Below, one piece after another: positions 1-6,603 of a stretch of DNA of 33,920 nt (position 1 is its first letter; the number at the start of each line of letters is the position of its first letter). The DNA is from Desulfosporosinus sp. HMP52 (GTDB lineage: Bacteria; Bacillota; Desulfitobacteriia; Desulfitobacteriales; Desulfitobacteriaceae), in NCBI RefSeq assembly GCF_000765145.1, contig NZ_JMGA01000060.1:1-33920 (forward strand), given 5' to 3'. The notes beneath the pieces were generated by a model. That model was not told where the DNA came from. It did no database searches and saw nothing but the letters and a program-made list of their open reading frames with translations. The position numbers and the translations under genes are program-made.

Positions 1-62
1 TAAGACCTCCAGGGCCGATGATACTTGGGGCATAGCCCCTGGGAAAGTAGGTTATTGCCAGG
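1..62 (+). rRNA. rrf: 5S ribosomal RNA, 3' portion
   Basis: The first ~62 bases match the 3' half of a bacterial 5S rRNA: the helix around CTTGGGG..CCCCTGGG, then GAAAGTAGG and a terminal GCCAGG. The 5' part lies outside the window. It is followed by a block of tRNA genes on the same strand, the normal arrangement downstream of a Firmicute rRNA operon. The exact 3' end is uncertain by a few bases. Confidence 0.85.
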
Positions 63-70
63 TAAGACAT

Positions 71-98
71 AGGGACTACTTTTAAGGTAGTTCCTTTT
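71..98 (+). terminator. Hairpin with short T-run between 5S and tRNA genes
   Basis: AGGGACTAC (71-79) pairs with GTAGTTCCT (87-95, one G-T pair) and is followed by TTTT. It could be a weak terminator or a processing hairpin between 5S and the tRNA block; the tRNAs are probably still in the same transcript. Confidence 0.4.
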
Positions 99-134
99 GT
101 GTCCTTATTACCTAGAGGTACCCACCATTAATAT

Positions 135-209
<75 letters not shown>

Positions 210-250
210 AGCTGTTAGGCTCTGAGCAAATGCTTAGACTTAATATATAA

Positions 251-327
251 GGGCCATTAGCTCAGTCGGCTAGAGCACCTGACTTTTAATCAGGGTGTCC
301 CGCGTTCGAGTCGCGGATGGCCCACCA
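251..327 (+). tRNA. tRNA-Lys (TTT)
   Basis: Acceptor GGGCCAT pairs with ATGGCCC, anticodon loop CTTTTAA gives TTT, the T-loop is standard and CCA is encoded. Confidence 0.93.
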
Positions 328-339
328 CGAAATAATTTT

Positions 340-414
340 GCGGGTGTAACTCAGTGGTAGAGTGTCACCTTCCCAAGGTGAAAGTCGCGAGTTCGAATCT
401 CGTCACCCGCTCCA
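340..414 (+). tRNA. tRNA-Gly (CCC)
   Basis: Acceptor GCGGGTG pairs with CACCCGC. The anticodon arm TCACC-TTCCCAA-GGTGA gives CCC. CCA is encoded (412-414). Confidence 0.9.
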
Positions 415-415
415 T

Positions 416-492
416 GGTGGATATGGCGAAGTGGTTAACGCACCGGGTTGTGGTTCCGGCATTCGTGGGTTCAAGTCCCATTATCCACCCCA
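416..492 (+). tRNA. tRNA-His (GTG)
   Basis: Acceptor GTGGATA (417-423) pairs with TATCCAC; the extra 5' G (G-1, 416) pairs with C73, as in all tRNA-His. Anticodon GTG within GGGTTGTGGTTCC. CCA is encoded. Confidence 0.92.
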
Positions 493-498
493 ATCCCT

Positions 499-572
499 AG
501 GGGATTAGTTTAATGGTAGAACAGCGGTCTCCAAAACCGTCAGTGGGAGTTCGACTCTCTCATCCCCTGCCA
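499..572 (+). tRNA. tRNA-Trp (CCA)
   Basis: Acceptor AGGGGAT pairs with ATCCCCT; anticodon loop CTCCAAA gives CCA; discriminator G and CCA tail are encoded. Confidence 0.93.
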
Positions 573-582
573 ATTCTTATCT

Positions 583-658
583 GGCCCGTTGGTCAAGCGG
601 TCTAAGACACCGCCCTTTCACGGCGGTTACACGGGTTCGAATCCCGTACGGGTCACCA
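583..658 (+). tRNA. tRNA-Glu (TTC)
   Basis: Acceptor GGCCCGT pairs with ACGGGTC; the anticodon arm CCGCCCTTTCACGGCGG gives TTC; CCA is encoded. Confidence 0.92.
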
Positions 659-664
659 ATTTAT

Positions 665-740
<76 letters not shown>

Positions 741-745
741 ATCCT

Positions 746-821
746 GGCCCCGTGGTGTAGTGGTTAACATGCCTGCCTGTCACGCAGGAGATCGTCGGTT
801 CAAGTCCGATCGGGGTCGCCA
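746..821 (+). tRNA. tRNA-Asp (GTC)
   Basis: Acceptor GGCCCCG pairs with CGGGGTC; anticodon arm CTGCCTGTCACGCAG gives GTC; encoded CCA at 819-821. Confidence 0.92.
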
Positions 822-829
822 ACATACTT

Positions 830-918
830 GGAGGGGTGTTCGAGTGGTTTAAGGAGCTGGTCTAGAAAACCAGTGACTCCGCAAGGGGCCGTGGGTTCGA
901 ATCCCACCCCCTCCGCCA
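830..918 (+). tRNA. tRNA-Ser with AGA anticodon
   Basis: Class II tRNA of 89 nt with acceptor GGAGGGG/CCCCTCC, a serine-type long variable arm (TGACTCCGCAAGGGGCC) and CCA. The anticodon arm is CTGGT-CTAGAAA-ACCAG, so bases 864-866 read AGA. The usual Firmicute tRNA with this body has loop CTTGAAA (anticodon TGA); a single T-to-A change at the wobble position gives AGA. Bacteria rarely carry A34 outside tRNA-Arg(ACG). The body is intact, so it may be functional (A34 perhaps deaminated to inosine), or it may be a drifting copy next to the rearranged stretch that follows. Confidence 0.85.
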
Positions 919-1060
919 TAAAAAGCAAAATATTAGGGTGGGATTCGAACGGGCGGATAAAGAAAAGCTGACCTTTGGGAGGGTTTCCCGCCCCGGCGTG
1001 ATAGTGAGCGAAAGCGAACGGAGCGAATCCCACCCCCTCCGCCATTACTTATATTTACCT
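919..1060 (+). repeat. Rearranged spacer with copies of the tRNA-Ser 3' end
   Basis: Bases 1024-1045 repeat 898-919 exactly (22 nt: the T-arm end, acceptor 3' strand and CCA of tRNA-Ser). In between, 936-950 is the exact inverse complement of 895-909 (15 nt of the T-arm). The rest of the spacer resembles no gene. The pattern suggests recombination at the 3' end of the tRNA gene, as seen with integration or failed tRNA duplication. No integrase is visible. Confidence 0.8.
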
Positions 1061-1098
1061 TGGTACCTCAGTCGGTAGAGCAGAGGACTGAAAACCCC
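1061..1098 (+). pseudogene. 5' half of tRNA-Phe (GAA), truncated
   Basis: The segment has a tRNA D-arm (CTCAGTCGGTAGAGCAG) and the 5' side of a Phe anticodon arm (AGGACTGAAAA, anticodon GAA at 1090-1092). It then breaks off into CCCCAACAACAAAT with no 3' anticodon strand, T-arm or acceptor. The 5' acceptor strand also looks altered (TTGGTAC). A dead tRNA fragment. Confidence 0.8.
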
Positions 1099-1108
1099 AA
1101 CAACAAAT

Positions 1109-1183
<75 letters not shown>

Positions 1184-1191
1184 ATACATTT

Positions 1192-1279
1192 GCCGATGTG
1201 GCGTAACTGGCAGACGCACGGGACTTAAAATCCCGCGGACTTAACATCCGTACCGGTTCGGATCCGGTCATCGGCACCA
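1192..1279 (+). tRNA. tRNA-Leu (TAA)
   Basis: Class II tRNA with acceptor GCCGATG/CATCGGC and a long variable arm (GCGGACTTAACATCCGT). Anticodon arm GGGACTTAAAATCCC gives TAA; CCA is encoded. Last gene of the tRNA block. Confidence 0.92.
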
Positions 1280-1361
1280 TGATATCTAACCAACTACATA
1301 CAAACGGATGAAAGTACAGTTGGGGAGTTTAGATTCGAGTTTTTATTCTAATGCATAAATA

Positions 1362-1437
1362 TCGTAGAAGGCTGCCCATTATTTAAGTAGCCGACTTTCC
1401 ACACTACCGTGCGTACTGTTCGGTGGGCAGCGGTTCC
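1362..1437 (-). mobile_element. Group II intron 3' relic (domains V-VI)
   Basis: Read on the minus strand this matches the 3' end of the intact intron at 13335-15237: GGTAGTGTGG..GTCGGCT....TAATG..CAGCCT.CTAC..GAT against GGTGCTGTGG..GTCGGCT....TAATG..CAGCCT.CTAC..GAT. Domain VI and the 3' side of domain V are recognisable but diverged. No reverse transcriptase frame or intron 5' RNA lies on the upstream side. This fits a 5'-truncated insertion or a decayed copy of a related class C intron. Confidence 0.7.
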
Positions 1438-1468
1438 TTCAGCTTACGCTGTAATTAGTAAATACTCT

Positions 1469-1510
1469 GAAAAGAAAAGAAAAGAAAAGAAAAGAAAAGA
1501 AAAGAAAAGA
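1469..1510 (+). repeat. (GAAAA)8 simple sequence repeat
   Basis: Eight perfect tandem copies of GAAAA run from 1469 to 1508, followed by GA. The tract lies between genes, directly beside the intron relic. Pure pentamer tracts are prone to slippage; nothing here shows whether it controls any gene. Confidence 0.97.
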
Positions 1511-1543
1511 ATCAAATCTTTAATAATAATATTTGTTAGGATT

Positions 1544-1573
1544 GGGCTATTGGATCTCCAATAGCTCTTTTTT
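1544..1573 (+). terminator. Rho-independent terminator
   Basis: GGGCTATTGGA (1544-1554) pairs with TCCAATAGCTC (1557-1567) and is followed by six T. It is the first strong terminator after the rRNA/tRNA block on the plus strand, so it may end that transcript. Confidence 0.7.
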
Positions 1574-1701
1574 GTCATGAAATCGCTACGCAGGCAGAGG
1601 CCTATGTCGGTAATGGAAAAATTTTTCAACACCACATCAAGAAGTCGCGTGGTAATGGTTTCTAGGATGGGTAGTTATTGATGGAGCTTCGCCACGAAAA
1701 T

Positions 1702-2742
1702 CTACTCCTTGTCAAAAAACTTAAAAAAGCTTTTTCCAACATTAAACCATTCCGTTTCGTTAGTGAGATTAAATTCTCTGTCACGTTTAATATATCGGCT
1801 AAAAGGGTCTAATTCACTTTTCCTATTTATGAAACGTTCATCAAAGGCAAAGGGATAAATAATAAAGTTTGTATTGTTAACATTATTTAATCCTTCAAAG
1901 AAAAACTCTGTAGAAACGTAACCTTGTTTGCTAAGTAATTCGATGGTTGCAAAAATACTGTTATGTTGAGTACTATTTTCTAATGCCTTTAAATTACAAA
2001 TAGAATAATAACAATAGTCATCATCCAGCAGTTTAAAATCCTCGTCGCTAAGCTTTTTAAAATCCTTTATCCTGTTTTCCAGGTTAAAGCTAAAGTCCTT
2101 TCCGATTGGCATTTTCGAAGAAAAAGCATTTTCTTGGATCGAAATATTAACCCTCAGATTATTAAACGGAACAGGAAAACCAATAAAAATTTCCGAATTG
2201 ATAACTCGTAGTTGCGATGACACAGAGGCTATGGTAATTGTATTGGCCCCTAAAATGTCTGCATCCAATAGTTCATTAACCGTTGGTAGTCGTCCTACTT
2301 TACTGGTGCTCGTAAGAAGCCCTAAAATCTTGGTTATGAAGTAATAGACGAATAAATCAGCGAGAATGATACAAAGTATTAAGAAGCCCTGTTCAATCGC
2401 TGAAGATGATTGCTTAAAAAGATAATATACAATCGTTGTCCATATAAGCCCACAAAAAACTATAGCAATTTTAGCAAAGTTGATAATTCTATGTAAAAAT
2501 GAATTCTTTTCACCAATTATTTGTTCGTACAGAATAAACTTTCTAAAGACCTCTCGACCAATAGTTCCTTTCTCTAAGAAAAGGTTCTTCTTGTAAGGTA
2601 AAGTTAAGATGCTCCATAGGATTTCTCGACTACGTTGAACATTATGTTGGCTGTTCATGGATATGAAAATTGAAATAAGGCCCACTAATGATAGTAAACC
2701 AGAGGAAATCGCTAGTAAAATTCCAATTATAGCTCCAGACAA
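1702..2742 (-). CDS. Hypothetical membrane protein (346 aa)
   Basis: I do not recognise the family. The start is TTG at 2742, placed 7 nt after a GAGGTG ribosome binding site. Three hydrophobic segments are visible: residues ~4-27 at the N-terminus, then ~88-108 and ~117-142. A soluble C-terminal part of ~200 residues follows, rich in Asn, Phe and acidic residues. The layout suggests an inner-membrane protein with a large cytoplasmic or external domain. The gene is AT-rich, stands alone between repeats, and ends in TAG. It has the look of accessory DNA, but I see no mobility genes with it. Confidence 0.75.
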   Translation of the reverse strand: MSGAIIGILLAISSGLLSLVGLISIFISMNSQHNVQRSREILWSILTLPYKKNLFLEKGTIGREVFRKFILYEQIIGEKNSFLHRIINFAKIAIVFCGLIWTTIVYYLFKQSSSAIEQGFLILCIILADLFVYYFITKILGLLTSTSKVGRLPTVNELLDADILGANTITIASVSSQLRVINSEIFIGFPVPFNNLRVNISIQENAFSSKMPIGKDFSFNLENRIKDFKKLSDEDFKLLDDDYCYYSICNLKALENSTQHNSIFATIELLSKQGYVSTEFFFEGLNNVNNTNFIIYPFAFDERFINRKSELDPFSRYIKRDREFNLTNETEWFNVGKSFFKFFDKE

Positions 2743-2837
2743 ATATTACACCTCATTTATTGTCTTTTTAAAAATACACCGAATACTAGTATGCCCTTAT
2801 ATGCCCTTAGTTCATTAATGAGATCTCCAAGTTAGTC

Positions 2838-2881
2838 AGAAAGCGCTCATCAGATTAAAAATAAGCTGATGAGCGCTTTCT
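2838..2881. terminator. 16-bp hairpin, bidirectional terminator
   Basis: AGAAAGCGCTCATCAG (2838-2853) pairs perfectly with CTGATGAGCGCTTTCT (2866-2881) around a 12-nt loop. It sits downstream of the sigK-like gene on the minus strand and probably terminates it, although the flanking T/A tracts are short. Confidence 0.7.
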
Positions 2882-2961
2882 ATTAGTTACTGACTTACTT
2901 AGTTACTGACTTACTTAGTTACTGACTTACTGACTTACTGACTTACTTACTTACTTACTTA
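2882..2961. repeat. TTAC / TTACTGACTTAC simple repeat
   Basis: This ~80-nt tract is built from TTAC and TGAC units: three copies of a TTAGTTACTGACTTAC-like unit, then ACTTACTG repeats, then five TTAC in a row. It runs right into the stop codon of the sigK-like gene (minus-strand TAA at 2955-2957), so that gene's 3' untranslated region is repeat DNA. The units are too short and have no spacers, so this is not a CRISPR array. Confidence 0.9.
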
Positions 2962-3695
2962 CTCTCCTTCATTGCCTTGATTAATAAGTGAATAGCTTTC
3001 TTTTCTAATCTTGAAACATAAGAACGTGATATTTTAAGTGTATCCGCAACCTCTTGTTGAGAACATTCCTGGCTGTTCATCAGACCATATCTCATTTCAA
3101 TGACTTGCCGGCAAAGGATTGGTAATGTTTTCACCTTTTCCAGTAGAAATTTGTGATCCTCCTCATTTATGATCTGATCAGGAATCGGGCAAATATCTGC
3201 TTCTAGGCTGTCAATAATAATTAGTTCATTCCCGCTATCATCTTCCCCGATGGGCGTATAAAGAGAGGTTTCGGATTTTCCGCGCCCTCTACGGTAGTGC
3301 ATTAGAATCTCGTTTGTAATGCAGCGTGTTGCGTAGGAACTAAGCTTGACCCCAATCGAAGGTTTGAAGTTATCAATTGCTTTAATTAGGCCAATTAGAC
3401 CAATGGAAAAAAGGTCTTCATTATTTTCTTCGAATTTGTTAGCAATAAATGCTACTAGACGTAAATTGTGTTCGATCAGCATGTTTCGGGCATGTTCGGA
3501 CTGAATGACTTCATTTATCTGTACCACATTGGTGTTGGAGTTAGCATGACCACGCAGTAAAATTTCAAAGTAACGCGCTTCATCCTCTTTGCTGAGCGGT
3601 TTTGGAAAGGATTTATTATTAATATATGAAACGAGAAAGGTCATCCCTTTAAGGACAGAGAGGGCAAAACCAGTAAGGTAAAATTCCATTAACAT
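2955..3695 (-). CDS. sigK: RNA polymerase sigma-K-like factor
   Basis: A sigma-70 family protein of 246 aa. The N-terminus (LTGFALSVLKGMTFLVSYIN, then SFPKPLS) matches the pro-region of SigK from spore formers. Region 2 follows (EHARNMLIEHNLRLVAFIANKFE, DLFSIGLIGLIKAIDNF, YATRCITNEILMHYRR), and region 4 has the HTH QQEVADTLKISRSYVSRLEKKA. Known SigK proteins drive late mother-cell genes. Start: ATG at 3695, 8 nt after AAAGGAGTG; the GTG 18 nt upstream lies inside that site. Compared with the usual SigK there are ~14 extra residues before EHARNML (NSNTNVVQINEVIQS). With its simple-repeat tail and accessory neighbours it may be a second, divergent copy rather than the housekeeping sigK. Confidence 0.8.
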   Translation of the reverse strand: MLMEFYLTGFALSVLKGMTFLVSYINNKSFPKPLSKEDEARYFEILLRGHANSNTNVVQINEVIQSEHARNMLIEHNLRLVAFIANKFEENNEDLFSIGLIGLIKAIDNFKPSIGVKLSSYATRCITNEILMHYRRGRGKSETSLYTPIGEDDSGNELIIIDSLEADICPIPDQIINEEDHKFLLEKVKTLPILCRQVIEMRYGLMNSQECSQQEVADTLKISRSYVSRLEKKAIHLLIKAMKESK

Positions 3696-3784
3696 CAGTT
3701 TCACTCCTTTCACATTGTTTTATAGTATGCGAAAGAAGAGAGGTGGGTGATTTATACCAAAATAATAACTTAATGTAAAGTGAT

Positions 3785-4333
3785 TTAGCGAGTGTAACGA
3801 CCCTGATAGCCGGGGAAGCCGTCTAACTCTTTGGCCGAAAGGAGGCTGAACCCCATTTTAGTCCAGAATTCACGAGCCTCAACAACAGATCCCAGGATAA
3901 TGTATTTGAAACCCAACTCACTGGCGAAATCTTTAAGCCAATTGATACAGATTGATCCAATTCCCATTCTTCTAAGATGTAAAGGCAATGATAATCGATC
4001 CACGTAAATTCCTTGCTTAGCATTACAAAAATGAAACCAGAACTGTGAATAGTCTTTTTCAGTTAGATTATCGAAACTCACGTTGTTAGTCTCGCAATTT
4101 ATCGTTTCAAATTTTAAATTGTGGCTTAGAACTAAAACGTCTCTCAATATCTCAACCCAAGATAGAACATTCTGGTAAGACAAAACCATGTTTTGATTTC
4201 TCGATATTGTGATTGAAGGTTCATAAACGAAGATTCCAGTATCATTGGGGGCGGTATAACAGAAATTGTCTGAGAAAGTGTTAGAGATATAATTTAACTC
4301 ATTTTTATTTTTCTCACTATCAACGAGCGACAT
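3785..4333 (-). CDS. GNAT-family N-acetyltransferase
   Basis: 182 aa with a GNAT fold in the C-terminal half: the strand VDRLSLP, then the acetyl-CoA binding motif LRRMGIGSICINWLKDFA (Q/RxxGxG/A type), and a final EAREFWTKMGFSL strand-helix typical of the family. The N-terminal ~90 residues are not recognisable. Start ATG at 4333 after GGGAGGAG. GNAT enzymes move an acetyl group from acetyl-CoA to an amine; the substrate cannot be read from sequence. It is transcribed in the same direction as the sigK-like gene, 89 nt upstream of it, so the two could be co-transcribed. Confidence 0.8.
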   Translation of the reverse strand: MSLVDSEKNKNELNYISNTFSDNFCYTAPNDTGIFVYEPSITISRNQNMVLSYQNVLSWVEILRDVLVLSHNLKFETINCETNNVSFDNLTEKDYSQFWFHFCNAKQGIYVDRLSLPLHLRRMGIGSICINWLKDFASELGFKYIILGSVVEAREFWTKMGFSLLSAKELDGFPGYQGRYTR

Positions 4334-4826
4334 TATAAATCAACTCCTCCCAAATTGATAATACCTGGTGTTTAAAACAGCATATGTATAGCTGGGACGA
4401 TAGTTTACAGAATATTGTGATAAGTAAAACGGGTAAAGAAATTTATCGTCGTTAGTTTGTTTCAAGTTACGCCAAACTTCCAAGTGATTTATTCGAACCC
4501 ATAAATGTAAATGATAATAAATATCATTTACATTTTGCGCAAAGTATTGTAGAATCAAGTTATTGGATCAGTGATTTAGATAATGTAGCAAGATAATCAA
4601 GATTTTAAAGCGTGGTAATATGACGGAAAAATGGCTCAATAGTGGAACTTCACCAGACCAAGCATTCGGTTATTTAAGATGCCCATTGGGTACCTCAAGA
4701 AAGTCGTATTGGTAATCCTTATAAGAATAAATTCAATACAGCAAAATAGTAAGGAATTGAAACTGAAACCAATTGATAACCAATATCAATATAACTGTAT
4801 TATTCTAAAAGAGAGGATTGTTTTTA
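4334..4826. other. Intergenic region with one strong hairpin
   Basis: No convincing gene. A 14-bp perfect inverted repeat, AAATGTAAATGATA (4503-4516) with TATCATTTACATTT (4522-4535), is the main structure; it lacks a downstream T-run and may be an operator or RNA hairpin. A 31-codon open frame from 4620 has no ribosome binding site and a neighbouring frame continues it, so decayed coding sequence is possible. Confidence 0.5.
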
Positions 4827-4994
4827 ATGAAAGTTATTTCAACTACTAACAGAAATTTTGTGTCAATTAACTCAAACGACTTCTGGAGAGAGGGGCAGTG
4901 GTTAAGATACTGGGAGGATAGAATAAAGGAATATGATGTAGTTGTGCAACAGGATGGGCTTACCAAAAGAACTGGTGATACTGATGAGCACTAA
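4827..4994 (+). CDS. Small hypothetical protein (55 aa)
   Basis: ATG at 4827 follows GAGAGG with ~9 nt spacing, and the frame stays open to TAA at 4992-4994. The product begins MKVISTTNRNFVSINSNDFW and is hydrophilic and charged, with a Trp/Arg-rich middle (WREGQWLRYWEDRIKEYD) and no membrane segment or Cys. It ends 32 nt before the DUF3793 gene on the same strand and may be in its operon. I do not recognise a family. Confidence 0.55.
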   Translation: MKVISTTNRNFVSINSNDFWREGQWLRYWEDRIKEYDVVVQQDGLTKRTGDTDEH

Positions 4995-5026
4995 ATTCAA
5001 GGATCTCAGCAAGAGGAGGTGTGTTC

Positions 5027-5632
5027 ATGGATTTTATGAGCCTACGGCGTAGTATTATGGACGACAAGAGCTATCTATACACTTCCATAGCTTACTGGGC
5101 AGCACCTACCATTGCCAAGCAGAAACCATCTTCACTAATAGCCTTCTCACATGATAGTCGGGATCTTTACTGTCTTTGGGAGTCCCATAAGCAAGAAATT
5201 GCGGAAAAGCTACATCTAGACTACTTGGAGATTCGTAAATGCCCTCGTAGAGTTCTAGTGATTTTTTTCGATAGGACACTGTTAATGAAAACTTTATCTA
5301 TATACAAAAATAAAGAGTTTCTAAAGACTATTGGATATCCTAAAAAGTTAATCTTGGATGAATATCTATTATTACTAAAAAGACATTTTGAATTATCTTG
5401 TCCACACGAAGTGGGTATCTTCTTGGGCATACCCTTAGAAGATGTTCTTGGATTTATAAAATTCAAAGGGAAAGAATGCCTTCTGAACAGCTATTGGAAG
5501 GTCTACCATAACCTTGAAGAAGCTAAAACAATTTTTGCTGCTTATGATAAGGCCAGGGTTGAGGTGATTTCGTCACTTTCATTTTCGGAGTACTCAAGCT
5601 GCGTCAATGAAAGCCTAATTAGTACGGCTTAA
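5027..5632 (+). CDS. DUF3793 family protein
   Basis: 201 aa. The start chosen is ATG 5027, 5 nt after GAGGAGGTG; the GTG at 5021 overlaps that site. The sequence CPHEVGIFLGIPLEDVLGFIKFKG near residues 130-155, followed by NSYWKVYHN, is the signature of DUF3793, a family widespread in Clostridia and often next to flavodoxin, iron or redox genes. Its function is not established. The N-terminal part carries a conserved-looking CPRRVLVIFFDR strand. Here it precedes a NifX/NifB-family gene by 75 nt on the same strand, which supports a link to metal or redox homeostasis; that link is inference. Confidence 0.8.
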   Translation: MDFMSLRRSIMDDKSYLYTSIAYWAAPTIAKQKPSSLIAFSHDSRDLYCLWESHKQEIAEKLHLDYLEIRKCPRRVLVIFFDRTLLMKTLSIYKNKEFLKTIGYPKKLILDEYLLLLKRHFELSCPHEVGIFLGIPLEDVLGFIKFKGKECLLNSYWKVYHNLEEAKTIFAAYDKARVEVISSLSFSEYSSCVNESLISTA

Positions 5633-5707
5633 TAGTATTTGGTACTATATAAATCTGAAGATACATGAATTTGGGCGGTTGAAGAGGCTAATGGAAGGGG
5701 TTAAAAA

Positions 5708-6070
5708 ATGATTATAGCTATTTCAAATACAGGTAGAGATATATCACCTCATTTCGGACATAGTGATGGTTGTACTATCTATCATATTAATAATAGTCAA
5801 ATCACTGAAGTGAACTACATAGCAAATCCAGGAAAAAGGCAACAGGTAGATTTGTTCTACGTGCATGAAGGAAACCATAAGAGTGGTAACTGCTCTTGCC
5901 GCTTTTTTGCAGAGTTTATTCTTAAGCACATACAAATCGATGTTATAGTAACAGATCATATAGGGGGGAAGGCATATCAACTTTTTAATCAGTGTGGTAC
6001 TAATGTGATATCCGGCATTAAGGGGAAAATTGATGACTACTTGCAAGGCTATCTGGGAAAAGCCGGATAA
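5708..6070 (+). CDS. NifX/NifB-family (dinitrogenase Fe-Mo cofactor biosynthesis domain) protein
   Basis: 120 aa, one domain. It begins MIIAISNTGRDISPHFGHSD, the strand and HFGH motif of the NifX/NafY/NifB C-terminal family (IPR003731), and ends with VIVTDHIGGKAYQLFNQCGTNVISG, the usual (D/G)xxGxxAxxxLxxxGIxV core. An internal HKSGNCSCRFF segment adds Cys residues. Family members bind iron-sulfur or iron-molybdenum precursors. No nif structural genes are in the window, so a role in nitrogenase is not implied; in Clostridia such small proteins are common outside nif clusters. Start ATG after GGAAGGGG. Confidence 0.85.
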   Translation: MIIAISNTGRDISPHFGHSDGCTIYHINNSQITEVNYIANPGKRQQVDLFYVHEGNHKSGNCSCRFFAEFILKHIQIDVIVTDHIGGKAYQLFNQCGTNVISGIKGKIDDYLQGYLGKAG

Positions 6071-6603
6071 TATCCTGAAATAAAGTACTTCACATTTGAG
6101 TAGATAATGAATAGATAATGAATAGATACAATTTTGATATTCCACCAATTGGGGCGAGGTTTATCTTATAGCTGGTGATTTTTACATCATCAGCTAAGAT
6201 ATTTCCTTCCTAACACTCATCAAGACAGTTAAGAAGGAAATATCTTACTGCGCAAAAAATTATTTATTATATCTAGTTTTTACCATAGTAATATGGTAAT
6301 ATAAATATCGTAGTGTTCATTAATTGCATAACTGTTCATAATGTAGTTTATCAATTAATGGAAGAGTTTTCCTAAAAGCACCATTAACAATGGTAGCAGT
6401 AGCAACGTAGACTTGTAGTATAGTAGAGTGAGTAGTTAAGTTGTTTTTTGATAGGTAGGATTGTAGGACGGTAGGAAATAAGGATGTGGTTTATACTCTA
6501 TCCCTGTCTATTTATGGACGGGCAAGGGTGTTTTCGCAATTTTTAACTCCTATTATTAGGAGTTTTTATTTTTTTAATTATTATTAAAAAGGAGAGATTG
6601 TTT
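6071..6603. other. Intergenic region with hairpins upstream of dctP
   Basis: About 530 nt without a gene. TAAGATATTTCCTTC (6195-6209) pairs with GAAGGAAATATCTTA (6233-6247), preceded by a second hairpin (TAGCTGGTGAT..ATCATCAGCTA, ~6169-6196); the two share bases and could be alternative structures or terminators after the NifX-family gene. Direct copies of AATAGATAATG occur near 6105-6125. I cannot place a clear promoter for dctP. Confidence 0.5.
6545..6577 (+). terminator. Hairpin with T-run just before dctP
   Basis: AACTCCTA (6545-6552) pairs with TAGGAGTT (6557-6564), then TTTATTTTTTT. It lies ~27 nt before the dctP start. A terminator in the leader of dctP would act as an attenuator; it may instead simply end upstream transcription. 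Confidence 0.65.

Larger units (their letters stand above)
1280..1701. other. Intergenic region with intron relic, simple repeat and hairpin
   Basis: I see no gene here. The stretch holds a group II intron 3' relic (1362-1437), a GAAAA simple repeat (1469-1510) and a terminator-like hairpin (1544-1573), each listed separately. Short open frames across the repeat are low-complexity and have no ribosome binding site. A 24-codon open stretch around 1578-1660 looks faintly protein-like but is too short to assign. Confidence 0.6.

Noticed and set aside
800-1045. 81-codon minus-strand protein containing GVGFEPT
   Set aside because: It is the reverse complement of tRNA genes; this motif is a known false protein from tRNA-Ser/Leu regions.
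2882-2961. CRISPR array
   Set aside because: Units are 4-16 nt with no spacers; this is a simple repeat.
5744-6148. 134-codon minus-strand frame opposite the NifX-family gene
   Set aside because: The plus strand encodes a recognisable domain; the minus frame is its shadow.
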